64,000 nucleotides of DNA from Paramesorhizobium endophyticum (GCF_014640615.1 NZ_BMHH01000006.1:1-64000), one strand, 5' to 3'. Shown: positions 8,954-18,664, counted from the stretch's first letter. Program-made: numbers and translations. The notes: generated by a model not told the origin, from the sequence alone.

Positions 8954-11368
8954 TCATCCCCGCAGCAATGCACCCGTCTGCTTGGTCACGCTTTCCACCA
9001 CACGCTTGGCGATGCTTTCGATATCTTCATCGGTCAGCGTGCGTTCCTGCGGCTGGATCGCGACCTCGATTGCGATGGATTTCTTGCCCTCACCCAGCGC
9101 GGAGCCTTCGAAGATATCGAAGACCTGGATGCCTGTGATGAGTTTCTTGTCCGCGGCCCCTGCGGCACGGATCACCGCCGCCGCCTCTACTGCCTTGTCC
9201 ACCACGAAAGCAAAATCGCGGCGCACCGTTTGGAAGTTCGACAGAGCGAGCGGGGGCTTGGTGCGGGTCGCTTTCTGTTTCGGCTCCGGAATGGCATCCA
9301 CAAATACTTCGAAACCGCAGAGCGTGCCGCTCACATCCAGCGTCTCCAGCGTCTTCGGATGGAATTCGCCGAAATGCCCGAGAATGACCTTCGGCCCGAG
9401 CTTGATCGTGCCCGACCGGCCCGGATGATACCAGGACGGGCCACCCGCCTCGATCTGCAGCTTATCGACAGGCGCGCCGCAGGCTTCCAGCACGGACAGC
9501 GCATCGGCCTTGGCGTCGAACACGCCGACGCTTGCAGCATTGCCCACCCAATAGCGGCCCGAACCGTCTAGCTTCGCCGTACCGCGACGAATGCCGCCCG
9601 CAACGCGGCGCTGCTTGTCTGGCGTATCGCCTTCATAGGTGCCGGAGACTTCGAACAGCGCCAGATCCTGCGCGCCGCGGTCGGCATTCCTCTGCGCCGC
9701 CGCCAGCAGGCCAGGGAGAAGCGAGGGCCGCATGTCGGACATATCGGCGGCTATCGGATTGGCGAGCTTGAGCGCGGCTCCGCGATTATCGCCGCTACCG
9801 AAGGCCTCCGCATGGGCGGCGGGGATGAAGGAATAGGTGACGGCCTCCATCATGCCCCGCGCCGCCAGCGCACGCCGCGCGGCACGGCTGCGAATCTGGA
9901 GCGTGGTCAGGATCTTGCCATTGACCGCTGCATGGCCGGGCAGAGGCTGCGGCGCGATGCGGTCAACGCCGTGAATGCGCATCACCTCCTCGACCAGATC
10001 GGCCTTGCCGTCAATGTCCGGCCGCCAGGAGGGCACGCGAACATCCACCACATCGCCATTGTCTTGCGGCGTGAAGCCGAGGCGCGTGAGGATACCGATA
10101 GTCTCATCTTTCGTCACCTCAATGCCGGTTAGGCGCTTCACTTCCGCAACAGGGAAGGTAATCACTTTCGGCTCATAGCCCTCATAGCCGACCACTTCGG
10201 TCTGCGTTGGCGTGCCGCCGCAGAGGTCGAGCACCATGCGAGTTGCCAGTTCCAAGCCCGGCACCATGAATTCCGGATCGACGCCGCGCTCGAAGCGGTA
10301 GCGCGCATCGGTAATGATGCCAAGCTCGCGGCCCGTGCGGGCGATGTTGTAGGCGTTCCAGAGGGCGGATTCGATCAGAACATCGGTTGTGTTCTCATCG
10401 CAGCCCGAATGCTCGCCGCCCATGATTCCGGCAATCGATTCGACTCCGTTATCATCGGAAATGACGCAGACCTGCTCGTTGAGCTTGTATTCACGCCCAT
10501 CGAGCGCCAGCACCTCCTCGCCGGTCTCGGCGCGGCGCACCGTCAGGTTACCGTTCACTTTGGCGGCATCGAAGACATGCAGGGGGCGGCCCCGGTCGAA
10601 GGTGATGTAATTGGTGATATCGACCAGCGCGTTGATGGGGCGCAGCCCTATCGCCTTCAGCCGCTGCTGCAGCCAATTGGGGCTCGGGCCGTTCTTGACG
10701 CCCCTGACCAGCCGCAAGGCGAAGCCGGGGCAGAGGTCCGGCGCATCGATAATTACCTTGACCGGCGTTTCGCCCTCGCCCTTGACCGGTGCAACCGCAC
10801 CATCCTTAAGGGTGCCCAGACCAGCCGCGGCGAGGTCGCGGGCGATGCCGTAGACGCCCGTGGCATCCGGGCGGTTCGGCGTCAGGTTGATTTCGATCAT
10901 GGGGTCGTCAAGTCCCGCATAGGCGGCGAAGCTTGTCCCCACCGGCGCATCAGCGGGCAGATCAATGATGCCGTTATGCTCGTCCGACAGCTCCAGTTCA
11001 CGCTCGGAGCACATCATGCCATGGCTCTCGACGCCCCTGATCTTGCCGACCGACAGAGTGGCATCGATGCCCGGCACATAGGTTCCCGGCGGCGCAAAGA
11101 CGCCGACGAGCCCGGCGCGGGCATTAGGCGCGCCGCAAACGACCTGAATCGGCTTGCCGTCGCCCGTATCCACAGAAAGCACCTGCAGCTTGTCGGCATC
11201 GGGATGGCGCTCCGCCGTAAGTACTCGGGCGATCTTGAACGACTTCAGCGCCGCCTTGTCGTCGACGGATTCGACCTCAAGGCCGATCATGGTGAGCGTT
11301 TCGACGATCTCGTCGAGCGAGGCTTCGGTATCGAGATGATCCTTGAGCCAGGAGAGTGTGAATTTCAT
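8954..11368 (-). CDS. pheT: Phenylalanyl-tRNA synthetase beta subunit
   Basis: Large subunit of the class II enzyme that charges tRNA-Phe. At 804 residues it has the usual order: N-terminal tRNA-binding domain (about 40-150, with the [20 protein letters not shown] block), the B3/4 editing domain (about 200-370), B5 (about 400-470), the synthetase-like core, and the C-terminal anticodon-binding FDX-ACB domain (about 710-804). It follows pheS by 18 bp on the same strand, so the two subunits are made together. Confidence 0.97.
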   Translation of the reverse strand: MKFTLSWLKDHLDTEASLDEIVETLTMIGLEVESVDDKAALKSFKIARVLTAERHPDADKLQVLSVDTGDGKPIQVVCGAPNARAGLVGVFAPPGTYVPGIDATLSVGKIRGVESHGMMCSERELELSDEHNGIIDLPADAPVGTSFAAYAGLDDPMIEINLTPNRPDATGVYGIARDLAAAGLGTLKDGAVAPVKGEGETPVKVIIDAPDLCPGFALRLVRGVKNGPSPNWLQQRLKAIGLRPINALVDITNYITFDRGRPLHVFDAAKVNGNLTVRRAETGEEVLALDGREYKLNEQVCVISDDNGVESIAGIMGGEHSGCDENTTDVLIESALWNAYNIARTGRELGIITDARYRFERGVDPEFMVPGLELATRMVLDLCGGTPTQTEVVGYEGYEPKVITFPVAEVKRLTGIEVTKDETIGILTRLGFTPQDNGDVVDVRVPSWRPDIDGKADLVEEVMRIHGVDRIAPQPLPGHAAVNGKILTTLQIRSRAARRALAARGMMEAVTYSFIPAAHAEAFGSGDNRGAALKLANPIAADMSDMRPSLLPGLLAAAQRNADRGAQDLALFEVSGTYEGDTPDKQRRVAGGIRRGTAKLDGSGRYWVGNAASVGVFDAKADALSVLEACGAPVDKLQIEAGGPSWYHPGRSGTIKLGPKVILGHFGEFHPKTLETLDVSGTLCGFEVFVDAIPEPKQKATRTKPPLALSNFQTVRRDFAFVVDKAVEAAAVIRAAGAADKKLITGIQVFDIFEGSALGEGKKSIAIEVAIQPQERTLTDEDIESIAKRVVESVTKQTGALLRG

Positions 11369-11386
11369 GTTACCTTGATCTCCTTG

Positions 11387-12469
11387 TCACGCGCTCAAAC
11401 CGCCGAACAGCGTCGGCATGTCGAGGGGGCGGAAGCCGTAATGCTGGAGCCAGCGGACGTCGGCGTCGAAGAAGGCGCGCAGGTCCGGCATGCCGTATTT
11501 CAGCATGGCGATGCGGTCGATGCCCATGCCCCAGGCGAAGCCCTGATATTCATCGGGATCGAGGCCGCAATTGCGCAGCACATTGGGGTGAACCATGCCG
11601 CAGCCCAGAATCTCCATCCAGTCACTGCCCTCGCCGAACTTCACTTCGGAGCCGGAGCGGTCGCACTGGATATCGACCTCCATCGACGGCTCGGTGAAGG
11701 GGAAGAAGGAGGGGCGGAAGCGCATTTTCAAGGAGGGAACCTCGAAGAACGCCTTGCAGAACTCCTCAAGCACCCATTTCATGTTGGCGACATTGGCGGT
11801 CTTGTCGATCACCAGCCCCTCGACCTGATGGAACATGGGCGAATGGGTGGCGTCGGAATCCATGCGGTAGGTCTTGCCGGGGATGACGATGCGGATCGGG
11901 GGCTTTTGAGTCTCCATAGTATGGATCTGCACCGGGGAAGTGTGGGTGCGCAGCAGCTTGCGCTCGCCCTTCTCGTCCGGATGGAAGAAAAACGTGTCGT
12001 GCATTTCGCGCGCGGGGTGCCCCTCGGGGAAGTTCAGCGCGGTGAAATTATAATAATCGGTCTCGATATCGGGGCCTTCGGCAATGGCGAAGCCCATATC
12101 GGCGAATATGGCCGTGATCTCGTCGATGACCTGGCTGATCGGATGGATGCGACCGCGCTCCGCCGGCGAGGCGCGCACGGGCAGCGTGACATCCACCTTT
12201 TCCGTCTCAAGGCGGGCGGCGATGGCGGCATCGCGCAATTCCATCTTGCGGGCGGCCAAAGCCTCGGTCACGCGGTTCTTCAATCCGTTGATGGCCGGGC
12301 CTTGTGTCTGGCGCTCTTCCGGCGACATCGCGCCCAGCGATTTCAGTTTCTCCGAAATCGAGCCCTTCTTGCCAAGCGCGGCGACGCGGATGGCTTCCAC
12401 GGCCTCAACATCGGTGGCAGCGGCAATCTCCGCCAGAAGGTTTTGTTCCAGTTCAGCGATATCGGACAT
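11387..12469 (-). CDS. pheS: Phenylalanyl-tRNA synthetase alpha subunit
   Basis: Catalytic subunit of the (alpha-beta)2 enzyme, 360 residues from the ATG at 12469 (MSDIAELEQ). An open extension to 12505 has no family support. The N-terminal coiled-coil (about 1-90) precedes the class II core with [12 protein letters not shown] (motif 2 region) and [12 protein letters not shown]-type motif 3 (here [12 protein letters not shown]). A strong hairpin lies between rplT and this start (12510-12541), so expression may depend on read-through or on its own promoter. Confidence 0.97.
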   Translation of the reverse strand: MSDIAELEQNLLAEIAAATDVEAVEAIRVAALGKKGSISEKLKSLGAMSPEERQTQGPAINGLKNRVTEALAARKMELRDAAIAARLETEKVDVTLPVRASPAERGRIHPISQVIDEITAIFADMGFAIAEGPDIETDYYNFTALNFPEGHPAREMHDTFFFHPDEKGERKLLRTHTSPVQIHTMETQKPPIRIVIPGKTYRMDSDATHSPMFHQVEGLVIDKTANVANMKWVLEEFCKAFFEVPSLKMRFRPSFFPFTEPSMEVDIQCDRSGSEVKFGEGSDWMEILGCGMVHPNVLRNCGLDPDEYQGFAWGMGIDRIAMLKYGMPDLRAFFDADVRWLQHYGFRPLDMPTLFGGLSA

Positions 12470-12509
12470 GGGCGTAAGGTTCCGTGGAATTTGGACGGGA
12501 AACAAGAGA

Positions 12510-12541
12510 AAACCCGCGCCAGCCCTAGCCAGCGCGGGTTT
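12510..12541 (-). terminator. Rho-independent-type hairpin between rplT and pheS
   Basis: AAACCCGCGC (12510-12519) pairs perfectly with GCGCGGGTTT (12532-12541). On the minus strand the stem is followed by TCTCTTGTTT. It lies 42 nt past the rplT stop and 40 nt before the pheS start, so it can end the ribosomal-protein transcript or act as an attenuator for pheST. Confidence 0.75.
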
Positions 12542-12583
12542 CCCAAACAGTATGAATTCGAAGCTTTGGGAGCGGCGGCTGGC

Positions 12584-12985
12584 TTAGCGGACAGCGCCTT
12601 CAAAAGCGTTCGGGGTGGTCTCTTTCAGATATTCCAGCGCCTTCTTGGCCGAAGCGATCAGCGCGTTGAACGCCTCCGGCTCATGGATGGCGATGTCGGA
12701 AAGAACCTTGCGGTCCACTTCGATGCCGGCCTTGGAGAGACCGTCGATGAAGCGGCCATAGGTCAGGCCCTGCTCGCGGACAGCCGCGTTGATGCGCTGG
12801 ATCCACAGAGCGCGGAAGGAGCGCTTGCGGTTCTTGCGGTCGCGATAGGCATATTGCTTGGAACGATCGACGGCGGCCTTGGCGGCGCGGATCGTATTCT
12901 TGCGGCGGCCGTAGAAGCCCTCGGCCTGCTTCAGGACTTTCTTGTGCTTGGCATGGGACGTTACGCCCCGTTTCACGCGTGCCAT
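12584..12985 (-). CDS. rplT: Ribosomal protein L20
   Basis: 50S subunit assembly protein, 133 residues, very basic at the N-terminus ([20 protein letters not shown]), followed by the conserved [17 protein letters not shown] and [17 protein letters not shown] blocks. It lies 31 bp after rpmI. In most bacteria L20 represses this operon by binding its leader. The usual infC-rpmI-rplT order is interrupted here by a methyltransferase-like gene and a terminator, so infC is in a separate unit. Confidence 0.97.
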   Translation of the reverse strand: MARVKRGVTSHAKHKKVLKQAEGFYGRRKNTIRAAKAAVDRSKQYAYRDRKNRKRSFRALWIQRINAAVREQGLTYGRFIDGLSKAGIEVDRKVLSDIAIHEPEAFNALIASAKKALEYLKETTPNAFEGAVR

Positions 12986-13016
12986 GGTATGATCTCCTTA
13001 AAAATCAGGGCTCGGC

Positions 13017-13217
13017 TCAGAGGCCGTTCGGCAGGAACTTCTTCACGATCTTGGCATCCGGCTCTGCGAGAACCATGGTGCCGCGAGCATCGCGAATGAA
13101 CTTGTTCGAGCGCTTGATCATGCCATGACGCTTGCCGGCGGCAGCGGCCTTGACCTTGCCGGAGGCGGTGATCTTGAACCGCTTCTTGGCAGCGGATTTG
13201 GTCTTCATCTTGGGCAT
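13017..13217 (-). CDS. rpmI: Ribosomal protein L35
   Basis: 66 residues from the ATG at 13217 ([17 protein letters not shown]), with AAAAGGAG upstream and the family-typical [19 protein letters not shown] and C-terminal FLPNGL. The frame is open a further 52 codons upstream but that part is Arg-rich and not part of L35. The 230 nt before the start may hold the leader RNA of the rpmI-rplT unit. Confidence 0.97.
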   Translation of the reverse strand: MPKMKTKSAAKKRFKITASGKVKAAAAGKRHGMIKRSNKFIRDARGTMVLAEPDAKIVKKFLPNGL

Positions 13218-13355
13218 TTTGCTACTCCTTTTCGACATTCCCCGTCGTTCCTTCGGAACTCCACGCCTCTTGGTGTATTGGCGCTTCCTACCGTACCGAC
13301 GACGCTTGATGCCTATTGTTTGATACTTCCAGGCCGACCAAAGCCTGAAAAGCAT

Positions 13356-13389
13356 GAAAAACCGCCACGGCATGCCCTGCCGGGCGGTT
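13356..13389 (-). terminator. Rho-independent terminator after the methyltransferase-like gene
   Basis: On the minus strand AACCGCC and GGCGGTT (13383-13389 and 13360-13366) flank a GC-rich loop and are followed by TTTTC. It lies about 60 nt past the stop at 13448 and upstream of rpmI, separating the two transcripts. Confidence 0.7.
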
Positions 13390-13447
13390 CGAACGCGGCC
13401 TTATAGACATGAATCCCGGTAAAACGCAAGGGAGGAATCGTGCGGAA

Positions 13448-14065
13448 TCAGTAAAGCCTGAGCAGCACGGGCAAGGCATGGATGCCCTGCAGATATTCAA
13501 CGAACTCGAACACCGGATAGGCGACGAAAAAGACGAGTCCATCCGTCAGCGTGCGGTAAATACGGTCCGGCCGCACCACAAGCTCGGCCTTGTCGCGAAA
13601 GAGCGAAAGGCGCGGGAAAAAGCGCGGCACTTCGCGCAAATAGGCCCGGTAAGGCTCGCCGAAGGTCTTTTCGAGAAATTTTTCTTCCGCGCGGATGACG
13701 ATCTGAAAGGCGATAGAGCAAAGCACAGCGAAGCCGAATGCTAGGGTCAGGCTGCCCGTCTGTGCGCCGATGCCCGCCGCACCCAGCGTGCTGAAGACAT
13801 AAAGCGGGTTGCGGGTGACGGAATATGGCCCGTCGCGAACGATTTCCGCGCTCTTCTTGCCCCCGATATAGAGCGTGCACCACATGCGGCCGATGATGGC
13901 GAGGACGATGAAGCCAAGCCCGACCGCCTCGATATATTCGTGAATCTGGTTATCGCGCCAGGCGGAGCGCACGAACAAAAGCGCAAGGAAAAGCAAACCG
14001 ATCACCAGCGCAATAACGATGCGCCTCTTGCGTTGAAACCGGCCCATATCGCTTATGCTTTGCAT
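13448..14065 (-). CDS. Isoprenylcysteine methyltransferase-like membrane protein
   Basis: A 205-residue integral membrane protein of the ICMT/PEMT-like family. The start is set at 14065 (MQSISDMGRFQRKRR) by GGGAGAA upstream. Hydrophobic helices cover about residues 17-35, 45-65 and 95-125. The signature GPYSVTRNPLYVFS and the later E-E-x-FLEKTFGEPYRAYLREVPRFFP match the SAM-binding C-terminal half of this family. Substrate unknown; bacterial members methylate small lipophilic or phospholipid substrates. It lies between infC and rpmI and is insulated by terminators on both sides. Confidence 0.8.
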   Translation of the reverse strand: MQSISDMGRFQRKRRIVIALVIGLLFLALLFVRSAWRDNQIHEYIEAVGLGFIVLAIIGRMWCTLYIGGKKSAEIVRDGPYSVTRNPLYVFSTLGAAGIGAQTGSLTLAFGFAVLCSIAFQIVIRAEEKFLEKTFGEPYRAYLREVPRFFPRLSLFRDKAELVVRPDRIYRTLTDGLVFFVAYPVFEFVEYLQGIHALPVLLRLY

Positions 14066-14160
14066 TGCAAATTCTCCCGCCACCCGATTGAGGCGCGCCG
14101 GTGTCGGGATATTTCGTGGATTATTTGTGGCGGAAAACGGCCAATACTCCACCTCAAAGA

Positions 14161-14183
14161 AAAAGCCGCACAAGGCGGCTTTT
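14161..14183 (-). terminator. Rho-independent terminator of infC
   Basis: AAAAGCCGC (14161-14169) pairs with GCGGCTTTT (14175-14183), with a 5-nt loop. The minus-strand tail is TCTTTG. It begins 25 nt after the infC stop and isolates infC from the following membrane-protein gene. Confidence 0.85.
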
Positions 14184-14207
14184 CCGAATAGTAAATGGCA
14201 GACCAAA

Positions 14208-14744
14208 TCAACGCGGCGCAAGCACCATCATCATCTGGCGGCCTTCGAGGCGCGGCTCGGCTTCGACCTTGGCAACCTCGGCCGTGTCTTCCTTGACGCG
14301 CTCGAGAAGCTTCATGCCGAGCTCCTGGTGCGCCATTTCGCGGCCACGGAAGCGCAGGGTGATCTTGACTTTGTCGCCCTCTTCGAAGAAGCGGCTCACC
14401 GCCTTCATCTTCACCTCATAATCATGGGTGTCGATGTTCGGACGCATCTTGATTTCCTTGATCTCGACCGTCTTCTGCTTCTTGCGGGCTTCGGCAGCCT
14501 TTTTCTGGTTCTGGTATTTCAGCTTGCCGAGATCGACGATCTTGCATACGGGCGGCTCGGCGTTCGGCACGATCTCCACGAGATCGAGCCCCGCCTCCTC
14601 GGCGAGCGCGATTGCTTCCTGAATGGACACGTTGCCGAGGTTCTGACCTTCGGCATCGATGAGCTGGACCCGGGGGACCCGGATATCTCGGTTGGAGCGC
14701 GGTCCGTCTTTCTGGACCGGCGACGCTCTGAACGGTCGGCGAAT
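14208..14744 (-). CDS. infC: Translation initiation factor IF-3 (ATT start)
   Basis: IF-3 keeps ribosomal subunits apart and checks start-codon pairing. The recognisable body ([19 protein letters not shown] to the C-terminus) continues in frame upstream of the first ATG/GTG at 14630 to an ATT at 14744, preceded by AGGAG seven nt away. Using it gives 178 residues (N-terminus [12 protein letters not shown]), the normal length. An AUU start is known for E. coli infC, where it allows autoregulation. Here it is inferred from frame, length and ribosome site. A terminator follows. Confidence 0.93.
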   Translation of the reverse strand: MRRPFRASPVQKDGPRSNRDIRVPRVQLIDAEGQNLGNVSIQEAIALAEEAGLDLVEIVPNAEPPVCKIVDLGKLKYQNQKKAAEARKKQKTVEIKEIKMRPNIDTHDYEVKMKAVSRFFEEGDKVKITLRFRGREMAHQELGMKLLERVKEDTAEVAKVEAEPRLEGRQMMMVLAPR

Positions 14745-15038
14745 GGTCGTTATCTCCTAGTTATATCCTTCTGAGGCGATTCACGCCTCTCGAATTGGTT
14801 GTCGGCGCCATTGGTTCCACGCACAACAAAACTCTTGGCGGCAATGTCGCCAAGCGCGCGCGGATGTCAATAGCATCTTTGCAGCAAGAAATCACTCCTG
14901 CCAAGCATTTGCCGACAATCGATGAATATTGGCCACATTTGGCGGTTTTTCAATGCGGGGTTCCAAGCGCTTCGATTACATGGCAGAGATGCGAAGCAAC
15001 AAGCGGGCGTGACAGGGACGCAGGAAGGAAGACGGGCA

Positions 15039-15818
15039 ATGGAGGACGCGACACCCCATTTCATCGATGTGCAGGGGGCAAAGATCGCCGTTCTGCATCG
15101 CAAGGGACCGAAGGCGCCCGGTCTCGTCTGGCTCGGCGGCTACCGTTCGGACATGATGGGCGGCAAGGCGGTGCATCTGGATGGATGGGCGGCTGAGATG
15201 GGGCATTCCTGCCTGCGCCATGATTATTCCGGCCATGGCCAGTCCGGCGGCGATTTCAACGAAGGCACCATCTCGCGCTGGCTGGAGGAAAGCCTCGCCG
15301 TCTACCACCGCTTCGCGGAAGGCCCGCAAATCGTCGTCGGCTCCTCCATGGGTGCCTGGATCGCGCTGCGCATGGCGCAGGGGCTTGGCCGCTCGGGCAA
15401 TGGACCTGATGGCATCGTGCTTATCGCACCCGCGCCCGATTTCACCGCCCTGCTCGTCGAGCCGCAGATGACGGAAGCGGAGAAACGGGACCTTATCGAG
15501 AAGGGCTATTTCGAAAAACCATCCGATTACTCCCCCAATCCATACATTTACACCCGCAAACTCATCGATGACGGGGGTGAGAATCTGGTGCTCAGCGGCA
15601 TAATAGAGACGGGATGCCCCGTTCATATCCTGCAAGGCATGGAAGATGCTGATGTGCCCTATACCCATGCCCTCGCCCTCACCGAGCACCTGCCGATGGA
15701 CGATGTGACGCTGACGCTGGTGCGCGACGGCGACCATCGGCTGTCCCGGCCGCAGGATCTCGATCTTCTCACGCGTACGGTGGCGGCGCTCGCCGAGCGT
15801 ATTGCTTCAGGGAATTAG
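15039..15818 (+). CDS. Alpha/beta hydrolase
   Basis: A 259-residue cytoplasmic hydrolase. The nucleophile elbow is GSSMG with Ser103, the acid is probably in GMEDADVPY, and the catalytic His lies in DGDHRLSR near the C-terminus. The N-terminal VWLGGYRSDMMGGKA and RHDYSGHGQSGGDF blocks resemble the ABHD10-like thioesterase/esterase group. The ATG at 15039 follows GGAAGG; an in-frame ATG at 14922 is less likely. It is divergent from infC over about 290 bp. Substrate unknown. Confidence 0.85.
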   Translation: MEDATPHFIDVQGAKIAVLHRKGPKAPGLVWLGGYRSDMMGGKAVHLDGWAAEMGHSCLRHDYSGHGQSGGDFNEGTISRWLEESLAVYHRFAEGPQIVVGSSMGAWIALRMAQGLGRSGNGPDGIVLIAPAPDFTALLVEPQMTEAEKRDLIEKGYFEKPSDYSPNPYIYTRKLIDDGGENLVLSGIIETGCPVHILQGMEDADVPYTHALALTEHLPMDDVTLTLVRDGDHRLSRPQDLDLLTRTVAALAERIASGN

Positions 15819-15842
15819 AATTCTGATGAAAGCGCCAAACAT

Positions 15843-15998
15843 CCCCCTCTGCCCTGCCGGGCATCTCCCCCACAAGGGGGGAGATTGGCTGACACAACGG
15901 TCCGCTCTCATCCTACAACGCCTGAGATTGGTACCGAACGCCTATGAAGGCCCAATCTCCCCCCTTGTGGGGGAGATGCCCGGCAGGGCAGAGGGGGG
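15843..15998. repeat. ~155-bp long inverted repeat element (copy 1)
   Basis: Left arm (from 15843, CCCCCTCTGCCCTGCCGG...) and right arm (ending 15998, ...CGGCAGGGCAGAGGGGGG) are inverted copies of about 45 nt, nearly perfect, around a ~65-nt centre. Related copies occur at 38701-38857 and, in the opposite orientation, at 59157-59310. No open reading frame. It fits a dispersed palindromic or MITE-like intergenic element. Confidence 0.85.
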
Positions 15999-16044
15999 TA
16001 CTGTCCCGCCAACATTTCAATCTGATAACGGAAGGCACTAACCC

Positions 16045-17196
16045 ATGCGCCTTTCCGTCATCGCTTCCGCAAGTGTCGCGGCCTTTGTCGGCTTCGGCGG
16101 CACATTGGCGCTCATCATTGCCGCCGCGCAGGCGCTGGGGGCGACGCAGGCTCAAACCGCGAGCTGGGTCACGGCGGTCTGCCTGGCGCTCGCACTATCT
16201 TCCGCCTGGCTGAGCTGGCGCTACAAGATGCCGATCATCACCGCCTGGTCGACGCCGGGGCTGGCGCTCATCGGCGCGAGCACGGGCTTCACCATGCAGG
16301 AAGCCGTGGGCGCCTTCATCGTCACCGCGCTCGCCATCATCGCCACCGGGCTCATCAAGCCGATCTCGACGCTGGTTTCGCGCATTCCCGCCTCCATCGC
16401 CTCCGGCATGCTGGCGGGGGTGCTGATGAGCTTCGTCACCGGCGCGGCGAAGACATTGGCGGTCGATCCCATGCTGGTGCTGCCGCTGGTGGCGCTGTTC
16501 TTCATTATCCGCCTGTTCAACCCCGCATTCGCCGTGCTTGCCGTGCTTTTCGCGGGGATCGCCCTCGCCTTTGCCCTTGCCAGGGTGCCGGAACTGCCCG
16601 CGCCTGAGCTCTCGACGCTCGCCTTGATCAGCCCCGTCTTCCATGCCAATGCCATGATCGGGCTGGCGCTGCCGCTTTATCTCGTCACCATGGCTTCGCA
16701 GAACCTGCCGGGCTTCGCCGTCCTGCGGGCAGCGGGTTATGAGCCGCCGACCGGGCCATGCCTGCAAGTTACCGGCCTGACATCGCTGCTGACGGCCCCC
16801 TTCGGCGCGCATACCAGCAATATGGCAGCGATTTCCGCGGCGCTCTGCACCGGGCCGGACGCGCATCCCGATCCTGCAAAGCGCTGGCTCACCGGTCCTG
16901 TTTACGCGCTCTGCTACCTGATCTTCGCCATTTTCGGCGCTTCGCTGGTGGCGCTTTTCGCTGTTCTGCCGGCGGCGCTGATCGTGCTCATCGCCGGGCT
17001 GGCCCTGATCGCGCCCTTCATCAATGCCCTCGTGCTGGCGCTGAAATCGGAGACCGAGCGGCTTCCAGCCATCGTCACCTTCGCCGTCACCGCCTCGGGC
17101 ATTGCCATCGGCGGCATCGGCTCGGCCTTCTGGGCACTGGTGGCGGGCCTCGCCGTGGCTGGGCTCGATCACGCAAAATCGCTCAAATCGGCCTGA
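16045..17196 (+). CDS. BenE-family transporter (benzoate/H+ symporter type)
   Basis: A 383-residue polytopic inner-membrane protein with about 11-12 hydrophobic segments. Typical blocks are SWRYKMPIITAWSTPGLALI, IPASIASGMLAGVLMSF and TAPFGAHTSNMAAISAALC. The family carries benzoate or related aromatic acids with protons. No aromatic-degradation genes lie nearby, so the substrate is uncertain and the symbol benE is withheld. The repeat element at 15843 fills the gap to the upstream gene. Confidence 0.85.
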   Translation: MRLSVIASASVAAFVGFGGTLALIIAAAQALGATQAQTASWVTAVCLALALSSAWLSWRYKMPIITAWSTPGLALIGASTGFTMQEAVGAFIVTALAIIATGLIKPISTLVSRIPASIASGMLAGVLMSFVTGAAKTLAVDPMLVLPLVALFFIIRLFNPAFAVLAVLFAGIALAFALARVPELPAPELSTLALISPVFHANAMIGLALPLYLVTMASQNLPGFAVLRAAGYEPPTGPCLQVTGLTSLLTAPFGAHTSNMAAISAALCTGPDAHPDPAKRWLTGPVYALCYLIFAIFGASLVALFAVLPAALIVLIAGLALIAPFINALVLALKSETERLPAIVTFAVTASGIAIGGIGSAFWALVAGLAVAGLDHAKSLKSA

Positions 17197-17294
17197 CTCC
17201 CCGGAGGAATCGCGCAATTGCGCCTTGAAAAGTCATAATTCATTCACCACTTCGCGAATCGTAGCCACCAATAGGGGCTGGCTTATCTTTGGCC

Positions 17295-17336
17295 GCATGA
17301 TCTTACCTGGAAGTCTGCAACTTCTCGGGATCATGC
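17295..17336 (-). repeat. 42-nt palindromic repeat (copy 1)
   Basis: GCATGATC (17295-17302) and GATCATGC (17329-17336) bound a 42-nt unit with imperfect inner pairing. The same unit is at 55947-55988 in the same orientation and, in reverse orientation, at 28789-28830. It ends 22 nt before the DUF2852 start. Confidence 0.8.
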
Positions 17337-17357
17337 CCCAGATTACACGGAGTTGAC

Positions 17358-17801
17358 ATGAACAGTTCCGCATTGATCCGTCCGGCCTGGACGCCGGCTA
17401 CCATCGCCCTGATGATCATCGGGTTTTTCGTTTGGTGGCCTCTCGGCCTTACGATGCTCGTCTACATCCTCTGGGGTGACCGCCTGGAAGGCTTCAAAAG
17501 TGACGTGAACAACGCCACCGACGGCATTTTCAGGAATTTCCGCAATGCCTGCCCGCGCGGCGGAGCATTCTCCTCGTCCGGTAATGCCGCTTTTGACGAT
17601 TGGCGCCAGAAGGAGCTCGACCACCTTGCCGAAGAGCGCCGCAAGCTCGACGAGGCTCGCGCCGATTTCGAGGCTTATGCCCGCGAAGTGCGCCGCGCCA
17701 AGGACAAGGAAGAGTTCGACCGCTTCATGGCCGAACGCCGTAGCGCCGGGAAAAAGACCCCCGCCGCGAAGTCCGGCTCGCAGATCACCGATATCGACTG
17801 A
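17358..17801 (+). CDS. DUF2852 membrane protein
   Basis: A 147-residue protein with one or two N-terminal membrane helices (about residues 14-38, TIALMIIGFFVWWPLGLTML) and a charged, helical, coiled-coil-like cytoplasmic part from about 80 (KELDHLAEERRKLDEARADF). The conserved FDDWRQ...L.EER pattern marks the alphaproteobacterial DUF2852 family, function unknown. Monocistronic by appearance, with a hairpin downstream. Confidence 0.85.
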   Translation: MNSSALIRPAWTPATIALMIIGFFVWWPLGLTMLVYILWGDRLEGFKSDVNNATDGIFRNFRNACPRGGAFSSSGNAAFDDWRQKELDHLAEERRKLDEARADFEAYAREVRRAKDKEEFDRFMAERRSAGKKTPAAKSGSQITDID

Positions 17802-17830
17802 TCCGGCTTTAACATGCCCTTAACCACGAA

Positions 17831-17853
17831 ACGGCGCGGATCATCCGCGCCGT
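17831..17853 (+). terminator. Hairpin terminator after the DUF2852 gene
   Basis: ACGGCGCGGA (17831-17840) pairs with TCCGCGCCGT (17844-17853) around a 3-nt loop, followed by CTCTGTTTG. It starts 30 nt past the stop. The U-tract is weak, but the stem is perfect. Confidence 0.65.
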
Positions 17854-17911
17854 CTCTGTTTGGGAAGACTTTCACATAAAATTTTCCACGAATCGTCTAT
17901 GGTTGCAGTCC

Positions 17912-18664
17912 ATGGTTCAGTCTCGCGTTACACCGCAAAAGAGTTTGGATGCCGAAAATGACCGGGCCTACGAGGTTGCCGGGCGGACCTTGCCGCTGCG
18001 CGTGGTGGAAAATCCGCGCGCGACAAGGCTGACGCTGCGTATCGAGGCCGGCGGCAAGGGTTTGCGCGTTACCATCCCGCCGGGCCTTCCGGCGCGTGAG
18101 GTGGATCGCTTCCTCTCCCGCCACGAAGGCTGGATCGAGACCCGCATCGCCAAGCTGCCCGACCGCGCTCTGGTGCGCCCCGGCATCAAGATACCCATCC
18201 GCGGCGTGCCGCATCTGATCGTGCATGAGCCGGGACGCGGCACGGTGGAAACCGCCATAGGCGAGGATGGCGAGCGGATGCTGATCGTCCATGGCGACCG
18301 GCTGCATCTGCCGCGCCGCATCGCCGATTATTTGAAGCGCGAGGCCCAGCGCGAGATGGAAGCGCTGGTCGCCCGTCATACGGCTGATGTCGGCCGCCGC
18401 GCCAAGGCGATCCGCTACAAGGACACCAAGAGCCGCTGGGGCTCCTGCACCTCGGACGGCGTGCTCTCCTTCTCCTGGCGCATCGCGATGGCCCCTGCCC
18501 CGGTCATAAACTATCTGGTGGCGCATGAGGTGGCCCATCTCATCGAAATGAACCACGGGCCGAAATTCTGGAAGCTGTGCCTCGAGCTTTGTCCCGACAC
18601 GGAGCGGTGCAAGGTCTGGCTGAAGCGCAATGGCGCCGTGCTGCAAGCCATCGAATTCTCATGA
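17912..18664 (+). CDS. YgjP-like metallopeptidase-domain protein
   Basis: About 250 residues. The C-terminal half has the zinc-binding HEVAH motif (YLVAHEVAHLIEMNHGPKFW) preceded by DTKSRWGSCTS and SFSWRIAMAP, the pattern of the M48-like YgjP/DUF45 family. E. coli YgjP is implicated in nucleotide metabolism, but no activity can be assumed here. The start could be ATG at 17912 or TTG at 17903; neither has a strong ribosome site. The stop overlaps the next start (ATGA), so it is coupled to the YdcF-like gene. Confidence 0.85.
   Translation: MVQSRVTPQKSLDAENDRAYEVAGRTLPLRVVENPRATRLTLRIEAGGKGLRVTIPPGLPAREVDRFLSRHEGWIETRIAKLPDRALVRPGIKIPIRGVPHLIVHEPGRGTVETAIGEDGERMLIVHGDRLHLPRRIADYLKREAQREMEALVARHTADVGRRAKAIRYKDTKSRWGSCTSDGVLSFSWRIAMAPAPVINYLVAHEVAHLIEMNHGPKFWKLCLELCPDTERCKVWLKRNGAVLQAIEFS

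Noticed and set aside
10409-13099. Very long (about 896 codons) open frame on the plus strand across pheT, pheS and rplT
   Set aside because: It lies antisense to three certain genes, has no family resemblance, and such shadows are common in high-GC DNA.
13218-13373. Arg-rich upstream extension of L35
   Set aside because: L35 is complete from 13217 with a strong ribosome site; the extension lies in the leader.
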